From NCBI GenBank assembly GCA_032209605.1, contig JASFXZ010000001.1, positions 25,548,619-25,612,618 on the forward strand: 64,000 bases of DNA, read 5' to 3'. Positions within the stretch are counted from its first letter, which is position 1; each line of letters begins with the position of its first letter. The stretch comes from Mactromeris polynyma (taxonomy: Eukaryota; Mollusca; Bivalvia; Venerida; Mactridae). Both the position numbers and the translations under genes were made by a program. Positions 43,212 to 56,100 of this stretch are shown here, in pieces. The notes under the pieces were generated by a model. The model was not told the DNA's origin and searched no databases. It saw only the letters and a list, made by a program, of their open reading frames with translations.

Positions 43212-45138
43212 TTACAGCATATTTTATGGTTAAAGTCAGGACCTCAGGGTACCACCTCTATACAGCATATACCATGGTTAAGGCAAGTCCTCTGGGTACC
43301 TCCACCATTATACTATACTATACAACATATATCATGGTTATTGGCAGGACCTCTGGGTACCTCCACCATTATACTATACTATACAGCATATATCATGGTT
43401 ATTGGCAGGACCTCAGGGTACCCCCACCATTATACTTTACTATACAGCATATATCATGGTTATTGGCAGGACCTCTGGGTACCTCCACCATTATACTCTA
43501 CCATACAGCATATATCATGGTTATTGGTAGGACCTCTGGGTACCTTCACCATTATACTATACTATACAGCATATATCATGGTTATTGGCAGGACCTCTGG
43601 GTACCTCCACCATTATACTATACTATACAGCATATATCATGGTTATTGGCAGGACCTCTGGGTACCTCCACCATAATAGTATACTATACAGCATATATCA
43701 TGGTTATTGGCAGGACCTCTGGGTACCTTCATCATTATACTATGCTATACAGCATATATCATGGTTATTGGCAGGACCTCTGGGTACCTCCACCAATATA
43801 CTTTGCTATACAGCATATATTATGGTTATTGGCAGGACCTCTGGGTACCTTCATCATTATACTATACTATACAGAATATATCATGGTTATTGGCAGGACC
43901 TCTGGGTACCTCTACCATTATACTATACTATACAGCACATATCATGGTTATTGGCAGGACCTCTGGGTACCTTCACCATTATACTATACCATACAGCATA
44001 AATCATGGTTATTGGCAGGACCTCAGGGTACCTTCACCATTATGCTATACTATACAGCACATATCATGGTTATTGGCAGGACCTCTGGGTACCTCCACCA
44101 TTATACTATACTATACAGCACATATCATGGTTATTGGCAGGACCTCTGGATACCTCTACCATTATACTATGCTATACAGCATATATCATGGTTATTGGCA
44201 GGACCTAAGGGTACCTTCATCATTATACTGTAACATACAGCATATATCATGGTTATTGGCAGGACCTCTGGGTACCTCCACCATTATACTTTGCTATACA
44301 GCATATATCATGGTTATTGGCAGGACCTCTGGGTACCCCCACCATTATACTTTGCTATACAGCATATATCATGGTTATTGGCAGGACCTCTGGGTACCTC
44401 CACCATTATACTATACTATACAGCACATATCATGGTTATTGGCAGGACCTCAGGGTACCTCAAACATTATACTATACAATACAGCACATATCATGGTTAT
44501 TGGCAGGACCTCTGGGTACCTCTACCATTATACTATGCTATACAACATATATCATGGTTATTGGCAGGACCTCTGGGTACCTTCACCATTCTACTTTACT
44601 ATACCGTACATATCATGGTTATTGGCAGGACCTCTGGGTACCTTCATCATTATACTATACTATACAGCATATATCATGGTTATTGGCAGGACCTAAGGGT
44701 ACCTTCACCATTATACTGTAACATACAGCATATATCATGGTTATTGGCAGGACCTCTGGGTACCTTCATCATTATACTTTTCTATACAACATATATCATG
44801 GTTATTGGCAGGACCTCAGGGTACCTCCACCATTATACTTCATCAAACAGCATATATCATGGTTATTGGCAGGACATATGGGTACCCCCACCATTATACT
44901 ATACTATACAGCACATATCATGGTTATTGGCAGGACCTCTGGGTACCTCCACCATTATACTATACTATACAGCATATATCATGGTTATTGGCAGGACCTC
45001 TGGGTACCTTCACCATTATACTATACTATACAGAATATATCATGGTTATTGGCAGGACTTCTGGGTACCTTCACCATTATACTATACTATACAACATATA
45101 TCATGGTTCAAGGCAGGACCTCTGGGTACCTCTACAAT
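43212..45138 (+). repeat. Right 61-bp tandem array, about 31 units, inverted relative to the left array
   Basis: This is the same unit as at 3413–7813 but in the opposite orientation: TATCATGGTTATTGGCAGGA, then CCTCTGGGTACC. It shares rare variants with the left array, notably the form reading CCTAAGGGTACC next to CTGTAACATACAG, seen here at about 44204 and 44692 (488 bp, 8 units, apart). The plus strand is open in all three frames, giving spurious frames of up to 335 codons. The array begins and ends with degraded units. Confidence 0.97.
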
Positions 45139-46130
45139 CATACTACAAATTAAGGTGCAATATATTGTACAATATTGACCTTGTAATTTGAGGCAGAACT
45201 GCAATATTATTCTTTTGATTCCTTTTAGTTTTTCTGTATGTGAACTAAATATCAGTATAATTATTTTAAATATGATAAATTACAATTTAAGTCACTATTT
45301 CTGATTAAATCAACATTTTTGTATACCTGTCATAATTGGTCCTGCCAATAACCAAAAATCACGGGTTTTTGGCAGGACTATACTTTAGTCCTGCCAATAA
45401 ACTTATTGGTAACTTCGATCCTGCCAATAACTCTTACCGAGTTCCTCGACCCTAGATATTCGGACAATTCCGGACATCGTCGTTATATACTCGGATCGCA
45501 AATTATCGCAACTTTCAGTTCATTTGTTTACGTTGATGTTAGTTCTAAAATGTTTCTTATAATTGAATAACTTCAAGCTCCAACTCATGGTAAGAGGGTT
45601 TCATTTCACGACATTTATTACCGTTGTAGTTATCAAATTCCATGTGTCCGAAATTGCAATTGTCATACTATTTCGCGACGGTCATGCACAAAAGAAAATG
45701 TTTCGTATTATCAAACAAAGCGCAGTACCATACACATATCGTCATTTCACTCATAATATAACTATAGTGTACTATGTCATTATCGAACAAGTGTAAACAA
45801 CCCCAAGTTAAAACGTCTCCTATTGTGGTCAAAACGTAACTTGACTTGGATAAGATTTTGGTCAAAACTAGTCCTACACATATAACTCCAAGCATTTGTA
45901 TTCTTCACGTTTTACCTTCATTTTTGATGATATTTTACTTTTTCTGTCAAATGCTGAGTCATATGGGATATCGTCATTTTCCCATAGCACTATATAGGGG
46001 CCGATTGAAATTTTGTCGGGACGATTTTATGTATGCACAATTGAGTATTAGTTGAGTGCCATGTATTTAAATAAAACAGCTGTTATCAAATTGTAAACAA
46101 TAACAGAATGTCACAAATACGGTTCATACC
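45139..46130. other. Flank right of the right array, with scattered array cores
   Basis: Isolated cores of the 61-bp unit occur in mixed orientation: GGTCCTGCCAATAACC at 45338–45353, TTGGCAGGACT at 45369–45379, AGTCCTGCCAATAA at 45387–45400 and ATCCTGCCAATAA at 45418–45430. A TCGGACA follows at about 45461–45467, the inverse of a TGTCCGA at about 1971 on the left. The rest holds only short open frames that I do not call. Confidence 0.7.
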
Positions 46131-47345
46131 ATGACCCTAGAAAATACCCAGATTTTGTAAAAATGTGCCATGAGTGTCGGAAATTAAATCACTTTGCAAA
46201 GATGTTTCGCAATAAGATTGGCAAAGACAGCTGCCTGGACACAAGTTAAAGATTAAGTGAGGAAGATACCGACTATATGGGAATGCTCTACGACACTGTC
46301 AGTTCGGTGAATAATGACTGGACAGTTAACTGTAAAATTAATGATGTAGTGATTTCTGCTTTGGCAGATACCAGTGAAAAATGCAAGGTCATAAATGCTA
46401 AAATGCTGAGAAAACTCAACGTGAAAGCAAAACTTGGGGAATCAAAAAGCACACTCAGATCCTTCAGTGGACACTCAATTAAGCCCATGGGATCTGTGAC
46501 TCTGACCTGTGAGGTTAATAACATTCTTGAGAAGATTAGGTTTAATGTCATTCACCAAAGTGCAAAAACAATTTTGGGTGCTGATGCATGTGTCAAACTT
46601 GAACTGGTCAAGAAGTTATTTTCTGTGGAAACTGATTCCAACAACAGGGACATTTTGGATAAGTACAAAAATGTTTTCGATGGAATTGGTTGTTTACCTG
46701 GAAAACAAAATACATGTTGACCCAAATGTACAACCGGTTATTCATCCACTGTGTAAAGTGCCATTTAAATTACAAGAAAAGGAGAAAGAAGAGTTGACAC
46801 GGATGGAAAATGAAAACATAATAGTTTGTGAAACAGAACCTACAGATTGGGTGAATAGTATGGTCACTGTTTTAAAACCCAATGGAAATGTAAGGATATG
46901 TTTGGATCCTAAAGACCTCAACAGGGCAATAAAACGACATCAGTACCCGCTGAAAACTGTGGAGGAAGTCGTCGCAAACATACCAGACGCAAAATATTTC
47001 TCTAAGCTTGATGCCACATCATCATTTTGGCAAATAAGGCTTGATGAGCAAAGTTCGAAGCTCTGTACGTTTAATACTCCGTTTGGGAGATTCCAATAAT
47101 TAAGGTTACCATATGGAGTACACCAAGCACCAGATGGTGACAGGAAAAACTATTGAAGAGCATGACAGGCGTCTTGAAATGGTGTTGAAAAAAGCACAAG
47201 AGTATAATTTGAAACAGAACAAGTCAAAATGTTTGTTCAGACAGACTGAAGTACCCTATGTAGGACATTAGCTGACAAAAGATGGTGTAATTGCTGATAA
47301 ATCGAAGGTTACAGCTGTGGAACAAAGGAAAGCACCAAATTAACT
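46130..47345 (+). pseudogene. Decayed Ty3/gypsy gag-pol fragment
   Basis: A zinc-knuckle relic at about 46163–46204 reads CHECRKLNHFAKMF, with Phe where the last Cys should be. The frame 46277–46720 is a retropepsin-like region in which the active-site DTG reads DTS (LADTSEK). A one-base frame change near 46700 leads into a reverse transcriptase part with NVRICLDPKDLN and FSKLDATSSFWQI, ending at a stop at 47097. Beyond that, LPYGVHQAP is followed directly by a later palm/thumb segment, so the block with the catalytic YxDD motif is missing, and another in-frame stop occurs near 47268. It is clearly non-functional. Confidence 0.9.
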
Positions 47346-48020
47346 GTTAAACCACCAGACAAATATACAAAGTGATTCATTCAAATGGATTTAAACAGTG
47401 TTCAACAATATATATTCTTTAAGATTTTTTTTAATATTGTGCTATAAAACATGAAAAACTTGGTACCAAGAAAATTCATATAATCAAGAAATAACTGATA
47501 TCATATGTATTGTGTTCTAGTGATATCCGATTCTCTAAAGTGGAATTAATTAGATTGTTGACCTACATGTTGAAAAGAAATGCTATATCTATTTGTAATC
47601 TTGGTAAAAATGTCAGTATGAAAGATATAGTCTAGCTATGTTTCATTATTTAGTAATGCTATATATGTTGATAAAAACCAATGAACATAGAAGAAATAAC
47701 AGTGCTGGACATTCCATGGATTTGTATCACAAGAAATATTATGGCATTGATACTTAACAGACTCACATGTTTACCACAACTTAATGAGGATGTTATCATA
47801 CAAATATACTAGCTTGTTACCAGGTCTGAACTTTCAGTGAACACAAGACAATAAACAAGACAGGAACACGGACCAGACAGTTTATACTGTGTTATCAATT
47901 TTATCTGTCAACTCTATTTTCGGGAGATTGTTGAATTCATGAGAACTTTCATTCAGTAGCATAATTAAGATAATAAAGTGGTTATGCTTCTATTTGATTT
48001 TTTTATAAAAAGAAGGGAAA
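47346..48020 (+). other. Remnant gypsy interior up to the polypurine tract
   Basis: AT-rich sequence without open frames of note. It ends in a purine run (AAAAAGAAGGGAAA, about 48007–48020) that fits a polypurine tract immediately before a 3' LTR. RNase H and integrase regions are not recognisable. Confidence 0.5.
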
Positions 48021-48170
48021 TGTTGTGTATTCCTATCTTAATGTAATATGACACTGTATGAGTTGGGTTATAATTGCCTCTCTGATAGTAGACAGACTCA
48101 CTCGTTGTTTAGCTGACATGTGAATAAATGTTCTTATAATAAAACTCTCTCGCTCTCTCTTGTTATATAC
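48021..48170 (+). mobile_element. Probable 3' LTR of the gypsy copy
   Basis: It starts TGTTGTGTATTCC right after the polypurine tract and carries two AATAAA signals (about 48124 and 48140) followed by a CTCTCTCGCTCTCTCT run. No matching 5' LTR is found in the window, and the exact right end is not fixed. It lies about 250 bp upstream of the first coding exon of gene 2. Confidence 0.6.
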
Positions 48171-48430
48171 TATAGGAGTTGATATTAAATATGTACAAAA
48201 CATAACAAAGTAGATTTGAAAGAATGGTTTAACCAGTAGTGTACATGTGTACTGAATCCATAAATTTCATGGAAGTTTTATTAATTGTTAGAACTTGACG
48301 TACAATTCAATTTTAAAAAAGCCTTCTATGCCAAACAGAAATGAAAAATGACTACAGACAGTCAAGTTGACTTGACATTACTAGCCAAGGTTTTAAATAA
48401 TATTTATCTATGTTTGTTTCAGAATGTGTC

Positions 48431-50191
48431 ATGGCAGACAATGGTAAGTATGAAAATAAATCTCTGTCATTGACATAATATATTTATTTAAATAACTTCA
48501 AAAAGTGTAAAAGGATCAATAAATCAATTAATGGCAATGCAAACTATTTTGCGATAACTAGGCATGTTAATTATGATAGATACAGTACGCATTGTTGACA
48601 CTGACTCTTAATGTAGAACTTCTCTGCAGTGAGTGCGCTGTACTTGGGACTTATTTGTGTTAAATTTATATGGAAGGATGCCTACATTTTATCCATACCC
48701 TTTAATAAAATCCTATGATTCTACAGAATGAACTTTTGATCTCTTAGATAAAACACAGACCATTTCAGTATTCTTAATGGTAGACTAGTTAGTTTATCAG
48801 CCATATTGCTCTAGTCACTTAGGAGTTATGGCCCTTTAATTATAGAAATTACCTAAAATTTGTCTTGTCTCCTCATACTTAAAACAAACACCAACCACAG
48901 CTGAAAAGTCATTTTTATTAGCAAAACAACCATAGTATCCAATCTGTATGCAATGAGTATGAATGAATGCCAAAACCATGAGTGTGTATACTGTGTGGTG
49001 TACTTCCAGTTTATAGATCTGGTGACTTGGTGTGGGCAAAGTTAGTAGGACATCCGTGGTGGCCAGCCTTGATCTGTAACATTCCACAAGAAGACGTGTA
49101 CACAAACAATGACAATGTTACAGTGAAGCTTCATGTACAATTCTTCTCTACTCCTCCATCACATGCTTGGATAAATATCAAGTAAGTACATCAGTTCATG
49201 AGTTATGATACTCTTCTCAGGACCCTCATATTTGGGGTCCAGTACTTTTAGTTTTGTTTGTCTGGACTCCTTCTTTTAACCATAAATTTGATATATATTT
49301 TTAAAAGGACTACTTAAAAAACAGTTTGATTGAAAAACAGTTTGATTGTGCACTTTAAATAAAATAAATTCATTCTGATTCTATAGTTTGGCTTAGAAAA
49401 GCATTGTCAGGCAACTGGTACATTTTTTTGTTCTTGAAAAAAAAGAAGCTTTTTATTTAATACAAAACAGTATGTTAGAATGACTCTTATACTTTTGAGT
49501 GAAATGTTATATGCATGATTTGCTCACCATGGAATAAGTGTTTGTATTTGTTTTAGTATTTTACATGTAGCAACAAAGATTTTTGCTCATTGATTTTGAC
49601 AAAATGAAGAACTATTGTCATAGCTTAACCGATATTGTCGTCTGCATCCACAAAATGTCAAACATTGCATTGGCTCAGTTTCTGAGAAAGTATAAGTCCA
49701 AGTAATTATTTAACCTACAGACGGTTCTCTTGTTAATTGTTCACTGTTTGTGGACTTATTTCATGGACAGCTGATTTGCCCTTATATGGCAGTAAGGACA
49801 AGATACATTTGTATATACATGCTCACAAATAGTGAACTTTTGGATTTCTTCTTGGAAGAAATTTAATTTAGCAAGTTAAATGTTTAGTAATGCCTAGGTC
49901 ACATAAAGTTACCATAAAGGCTAAAGCATTGAGAGCCTGTGGGTAAATCGGTCCTGGGTCTGTAGGACTGTGGGTGGGTACAGAACGGCCCTATGGGAAG
50001 TCCGTACGAAGAGAGCTTCATGTGAGCGAGGCATAAATGACAAACAATGATTGTATGATTACAGATCGATACATCCGTATGAAGGTAAAGATGCAGCGGA
50101 GTGTAAAGCTGGGGGAATGTTTTATTCAAGGAGGAAGTCAATGTTTGTGTCTTTGTCTAAAATAGAGAAAGCTCAGTTTATGACACATCAG
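48431..50191 (+). CDS. Gene 2 exons 1–3: PWWP domain (residues 1–104)
   Basis: RSGDLVWAKLVGHPWWPALI contains the domain-naming motif P20-W21-W22-P23, followed by VKLHVQFFSTPPSHAWI. Exon 3 gives SIHPYEGKDAAECKAGGMFY. The layout (GDLVWAK–HPWWP–VQFF–W–PY) is close to the PWWP domain at the N-terminus of the mismatch-repair protein MSH6, and PWWP domains bind H3K36-methylated nucleosomes. The rest of the protein has no MutS features, so it is not MSH6. Confidence 0.92.
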
Positions 50192-53100
50192 GTAATTTTC
50201 TCAAATAATGTACCTACTTAATGCAGGTTTTGTAGAAAAGGAAAGTCTGCTTTTTGGATCCACACAAATTATTTACCAGTATATTACTCAAACTGCATGT
50301 GGAATAAGTCCAGGTATTAATACGCCAGCTTTTTAAATTGCCCGTGTCCCATGCTGCATTTAGTAGATATTTATTTAATCTAAAATCCTGACAAACAAAA
50401 AAGTATCCCATCTTCAATTCCCACTTGTTGATTCTCAGTCAAACTCTTCCCTCCATATCTCTCTAAGATTACCACAGGATATTTATACCTTTCGTTTGAA
50501 CTGCATCACAATTACGTGTTTATAATTATTATTTCATACATGCAGTAAATTTAAGAACAAGTTGATCAGAAATCTGTTGTTCACAGTTTTGTGTATGACT
50601 ATAGGCACGGCTCTAGAAATCCACTAGCCCAACGTCCCGGACTAGTGTAATGCTGAATCAGGCTACCAACAGTTAGTTGAAGCAAGTCCAGCACAAGTCT
50701 GTTTATAAAACTTACCATCATCAGTTGTAAGGCAAACCTTGTGTGGTGTAGTCATACTCGTGAAACAAAGATTGAATCATTTAAAAAATGTCTATATTAT
50801 ATTGCAGCAATGAACATTGTATACATGTATAATTAAATGTGTTAACACAGAATGCAGCAAACCAGGTGATCCTATGTTGTGACAGTTACTATGGCCTAAG
50901 TGTCATCATGATACAGTCGGTACTAACCTAAGCATGTGAGCGGAAATATATTGCATATGTCAACCATGTGTGTGTATCTATATAATATTCCCAGAATGGA
51001 CTCTATGGACGGAGTTGTCTTCGTTTACAAATAACTTTAGTGCATCGATGCATATTTACGGTGCAAGATATGTCCAAATTGTTGACATTGATGAATAAGG
51101 CTTGATCCTTGATGTGTAAACTGATAATAGTTTTATTAATTTTCATAAGTCAAATTTTACATTTCCATTTCTCCCGGACAAGTGTCTTTGAAAAAAATTC
51201 TAGAGCCCTTCTATATAATGTTACAGGAACGTTTAAAGCGGTTTTGTTCAGAAGGAAAAAGTGTTAAACAGAACAAACCAACGATCCATCAACAGAACAT
51301 GGAGAAAACAACAACATGTAAGGCAGTGAATATTGGTTTGTATCCAATTAAATATCAATTAATTTTCCTCTTACTGGTAATTGTAATCAATTAAATTAAC
51401 TATTACAAATGTACCCAGGTTTGAGATGTATTTGTTTAATTAAATTTAATTATTTCCTCCTTAAAGTAATCATCATTTCTTCCTTAATACAATGGATTAC
51501 ATTTTGATATCATTATATATTTATATAACAACTTGTTTGTAGAATACACCTACAATGTAAATATCAGGTTATTTAAGCTGAATACATAATTATATTATCA
51601 AATGAAAATGTCGGAATCAAATACATTCATAAATACATTATTTAGCAATTTCCAAGTGGAAATAATCATTTCAAGTTTGTATAACCAAGATAGTGTTAAG
51701 TTATTGTTACATGCATAGACAGGAAATACTTAAATCGCTTGAAGCCATCCCTTTTGACAAAATGCACACTGACTGTTATACAATTCACACTGATTATTTG
51801 TTGATGACAACATGATGGTTACTGTATCAGATGCTACTTATGTCATTTCCTGGTTCTAATTAATGTAAGTTATCTTATCTTAATCAATATAATTACTATA
51901 TAGTGTTATATTGCACCAAGATAATGCAGTTTATTGACAGGTCTATTTTTACAAGATAAGTCATCTATGTACTAGTGGTCTTTGTCTCAAAATATACTTC
52001 ATTTTACTCTGTGTTTTTGTTAAAAGGTCTTGCTATACATAAAAGATACATTATTGGTAAAACCAAAATACCGACACATTGGAAACAAGCGTTTGTATTG
52101 ATGGACACAGCCGATGTACCTGAGTATCTGAAGCCTGGACAGATGTACAATGTGGCCAAGCCAGGTAACGTAAAGTTTTGTTTATCATCAGGTATGATAT
52201 AGTGTAATGATGTCTTCACAAGAAACTTTCCTTAACGTCTCACAGCATGTGATATCTCTTCATTATCGATTTATCCATAATATTGGGTATAGGGTGGGAA
52301 GGTTGTTTTTGAGTGAATTTGAGTTATACCTCTGTAAACTCTTTATGAAATGTTACCAACAATTCATTTCACTTGTCCCATACTTTGGTAAGTGGGTTAC
52401 CATGACGACTGGTTGTGAAGTTATTGAGTGATGTCAATGATATAGAGCAATGTTATTCCCAAGTACTGCTCGCTCCACACGTCTTGTTGTAGTTACATCA
52501 ATGTACCCTATGTTCAAGTTGTCTGTGTTGTATTTGCAGTTTCCAAGAAGATTGAACTTGAAGTTCTGGAAGATATTGAGTCTGATGTCAATGATGTAGA
52601 TTCCGAGGATGAGCTTGTTGATTCGGACGAGGACCCTGGGTGGAAACCTGGTATGTGTGATTTACTTCATTTATTGAATTATTTTAGTTTTCGACTTAAT
52701 TATTTTACATTAATTACAACTGAATCAACAAATTGTTGTTAATCTAAGAAACAGGAATATCATGCTCATTTTTAGTTCATTTGTTTACCTAAACAAACAT
52801 GAAAAATATAGTTCCTATAGTTAAAACATCAATAAACATGCTTTAATAAAGAATGAAATCATATTGTATTGATCCATATTTGTTGAAGAAAGATGTTTGA
52901 ACATCATTATTTTTAAACCAAGAAATATCTTGAAAAAAGATGGTCGGCGCAATTTGAAGGCTTAGATTTGTTGTGCAACATAAAAAATGTAAAGATGTTA
53001 CTATTGCTGGTCACTCCAGATCCAAAATGGATTTCTGTAAATTCACCGAAATTCAGTGGATTTTGGTAAGGTAACGTACCCTTTATCGTAAGGTTAACCA

Positions 53101-56100
53101 ATCCGTGTCAAGGTTACAAACATTGTTCGGTCGAATAGAAATTGCCTTGGTGGTTAACATAAGATTTGATGGGTTTACACAACGCTGATATGCAAATAGC
53201 AAAACCATGTTAGTACGGCTGCGCCACAAAATTTCCAGTTTTTTAAGAATCAGGCTATTTTACAAGTTTTGTCGGTTAGTAAAATGGTAAAAAATATATT
53301 TTCAATCCGTTATACATTGCAATTTGGTTCTTATTAGAGATGTTTTAGCCACGTAACAACAATTCTGAATGAAGTCAATTTATGTTCAGATGAGCCTGAT
53401 ACATCTTTAAATCTGTGTATGGTAGTTGATAGCTAGTTGCATTATTATAATGTTTTATTTTCTCTTCACTGAACATTATTTCTGGCATGTTTATTTATGC
53501 CCTGTGAAATAACATGTCACCTTGTCTTGTGCAAAAAGACACCTTGTCTTGTGTAAAAAGACACATTGTCTTGTGTAAAAAGACACCTTGTCTTGTGTAA
53601 AAAGACACCTTGTCTTATGTAAAAAGATACCTTGTCTTGTGTAAAAAGATACCTTGTCATGTGTAAAAAGACACCTTGTCTTGTGTAAAAAGACACCTTG
53701 TCTTGTGTAAAAATACACCTTGTTTTGTGCAAAAAGACACCTTGTCTTGTGCAAAAAGACACCTTGTCTTGTGCAAAAAGACACCTGGTCTTGTGTAAAA
53801 AGACACCTTGTCTTGTGTATAAAGACACCTTGTCTTGTGTAAAAAGACACCTTGTCTTGTGCAAACAGACACCTTGTCTTGTGCAAAAAGATACCTTGTC
53901 TTGTGCAAAAAAACACCTTGTCTTGTGTGAAAAGATACCCTGTCTTGTGTGAAAAGATACCTTGTCTTGTGCAAAAAGACACCTTGTCTTGTGTAAAAAG
54001 ACACATTGTCTTGTGCAAAAAGACACCTTGTCTTGTGTGAAAAGATACCTTGTCTTGTGCAAAAAGACATATTGTCTTGTGTAAAAAGACACCTTGTCTT
54101 GTGTAAAAAGACACCTTGTCTTGTATAAAAAGATACCTTGTCTTGTGTCAAAATACTAGACTTATATTGTTGTAATGTGTGTATGACTTCTAAGATAAAG
54201 ACAGTGTATATAAGTATGTTTGTTACAGAGGATGATGTCAGTGAATTGTGTAAGAAAGGACTGGAGAAACTCCCAAACGTAGTGGTTGATATGTCTGATG
54301 ATGATGATGAGATTGTTGACGATTCAGATAACGACACAAGTTGGACACCTGGAAAGGTAAGATCAGTCATTATTTATTGAATAGCCTTTAGTATAATTCA
54401 GCATTATACCAGAAATACAGATTTTCGTGACATTATCTCCGAAATTCGAGAGTTTTTGTGACATACAGCACTATCATCTGAGTTTATTTCTTGGATGTTG
54501 ATCTTGTAAGTCAAGTTCAAAATCTTTAATTTTAGGCAATTTTCATTATATGGTATAAGTGTTGTAAAATAAGGATCTTCTCTGCATGTTTTTATGCCAC
54601 CGCTATTCAAAGAAGGGTGAATGGGCATAAAGTGTTCCCATTGTCAGTCCTTGCATTTGTCCATGTGAAAAGTTGAATTGGGGTCACACATTGCCTGTTA
54701 ACAGACTTGGCTATTAGGTCGATTTGCCCATCAACCGTACTATTTTAATGTGGTATCTCAATTCATGACAGTTCATTTTATTTCATGCTTCCCGGTGGTT
54801 TACCGCAGAATAACTGACTTACAGTGAAATTATCAAAACCTCATGAACATCTGACTTACATTTTCAATTGTGGCTTCACCACACGTGAAAATATTGCGTC
54901 TGCTGTTCACTCGGTGAAATAACTTTCGATCATACACCGAAACATACAAATATCCTCTATATCAATTGAGCTGTTGTTGTTTGAATGATGTGATGACGAT
55001 TCTATAAACTAAATGTTTTGTTTATTAGACAAATAGTTCAGTATTAAAGAAGTCAAGACATGACAGGAAGAGAAAACATTCAAAGTCAGATCAGAGAATC
55101 TCATCCAAATCATGGTAAACTTTTTGTATTTGTTGGTTTTGTCTTATATTGAGTTGTTATGTTTGAGATTTGCTCAGTGTTTTAACAATGCGTCTGTTAT
55201 GCACTGTGGTCCGTTGTTCTATCCAGCATTCCTCAGTTGTCCTACCCAGCATTCCTCAGTTGTCCTACCCAGCATTCCTCAGTTGTCCTACCCAGCATTC
55301 CTCAGTTGTCCTACCCAGCATTCCTCAGTTGTCCTACCCAGCATTCCTCAGTTGTCCTACCCAGCATTCCTCAGTTGTCCTACCCAGCATTCCTCAGTTG
55401 TCCTACCCAGCATTCCTCAGTTGTTCTACCCAGCATTCCTCAGTTGTCCTACCCAGCATTCCTCAGTTGTCCTACCCAGCATTCCTCAGTTGTCCTACCC
55501 AGCATTCCTCGGTTGATAACTTGGCCCATGAATCAGAGGTGGAGGACGAGTGACTTTGGATGTATTCTATGCTGACAAATTGTCACTGAGAACATAATCC
55601 TCGCCTTGGGACTCTAATGTATGACCTCCAGTTTGGCAGTCAAGTTCTCTAGCAACTGAGATAAACGGGTGTGGCAGTTTCACATGTAAATGATCGCAGA
55701 CCTTGTCACCAAACAGTGATATATTGAACCATCATTCTGTATAATTTTTTCTCAATGTTTTGCAACTATTCTCTTACAATCTGATATCATATTTTAGTAA
55801 GACTCCGTCCAAGTCTCAAAATTCACCAAATCAGGAAACTTCATCAGCAGCAGCATCCAAATCATCGTCATCAAAAGCATCATTAGAAGAAAAATCTTCC
55901 AAATTAGTAGTGATCCAGGATAACACACCTACCGGTCCAGAGGTAATTAAATCTTTACTACGTTGGCGTAGAGGTCGTGGGATAGAGTTGTGAGTTCGAA
56001 TCTCGTCTTGATGGACGTTGAATCTCAAACTTGTCAATTCAAAAAGTTGGTGCCAGGACTAGTTAGTCACCAGAAGGCAATCATTGAAAGTGATCAATAT

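Noticed and set aside
1950..45480. A target-site duplication at the outer edges of the putative giant element
   Set aside because: The bases next to the TGTCCGA and TCGGACA motifs on the two sides do not match, so no duplication can be claimed.
46509..47099. Possible functional retrotransposon polymerase
   Set aside because: Frame change, in-frame stops, a changed protease active site and a missing YxDD segment show that it is a pseudogene.
48431..50191. Gene 2 as MSH6
   Set aside because: Only the PWWP part resembles MSH6; no MutS connector, lever or ATPase motifs follow, and the later exons match another type of protein.
53491..54370. Minus- and plus-strand frames of up to 237 codons
   Set aside because: They come from the 22-bp minisatellite; the real exon 7 of gene 2 is on the plus strand at 54229–54356.
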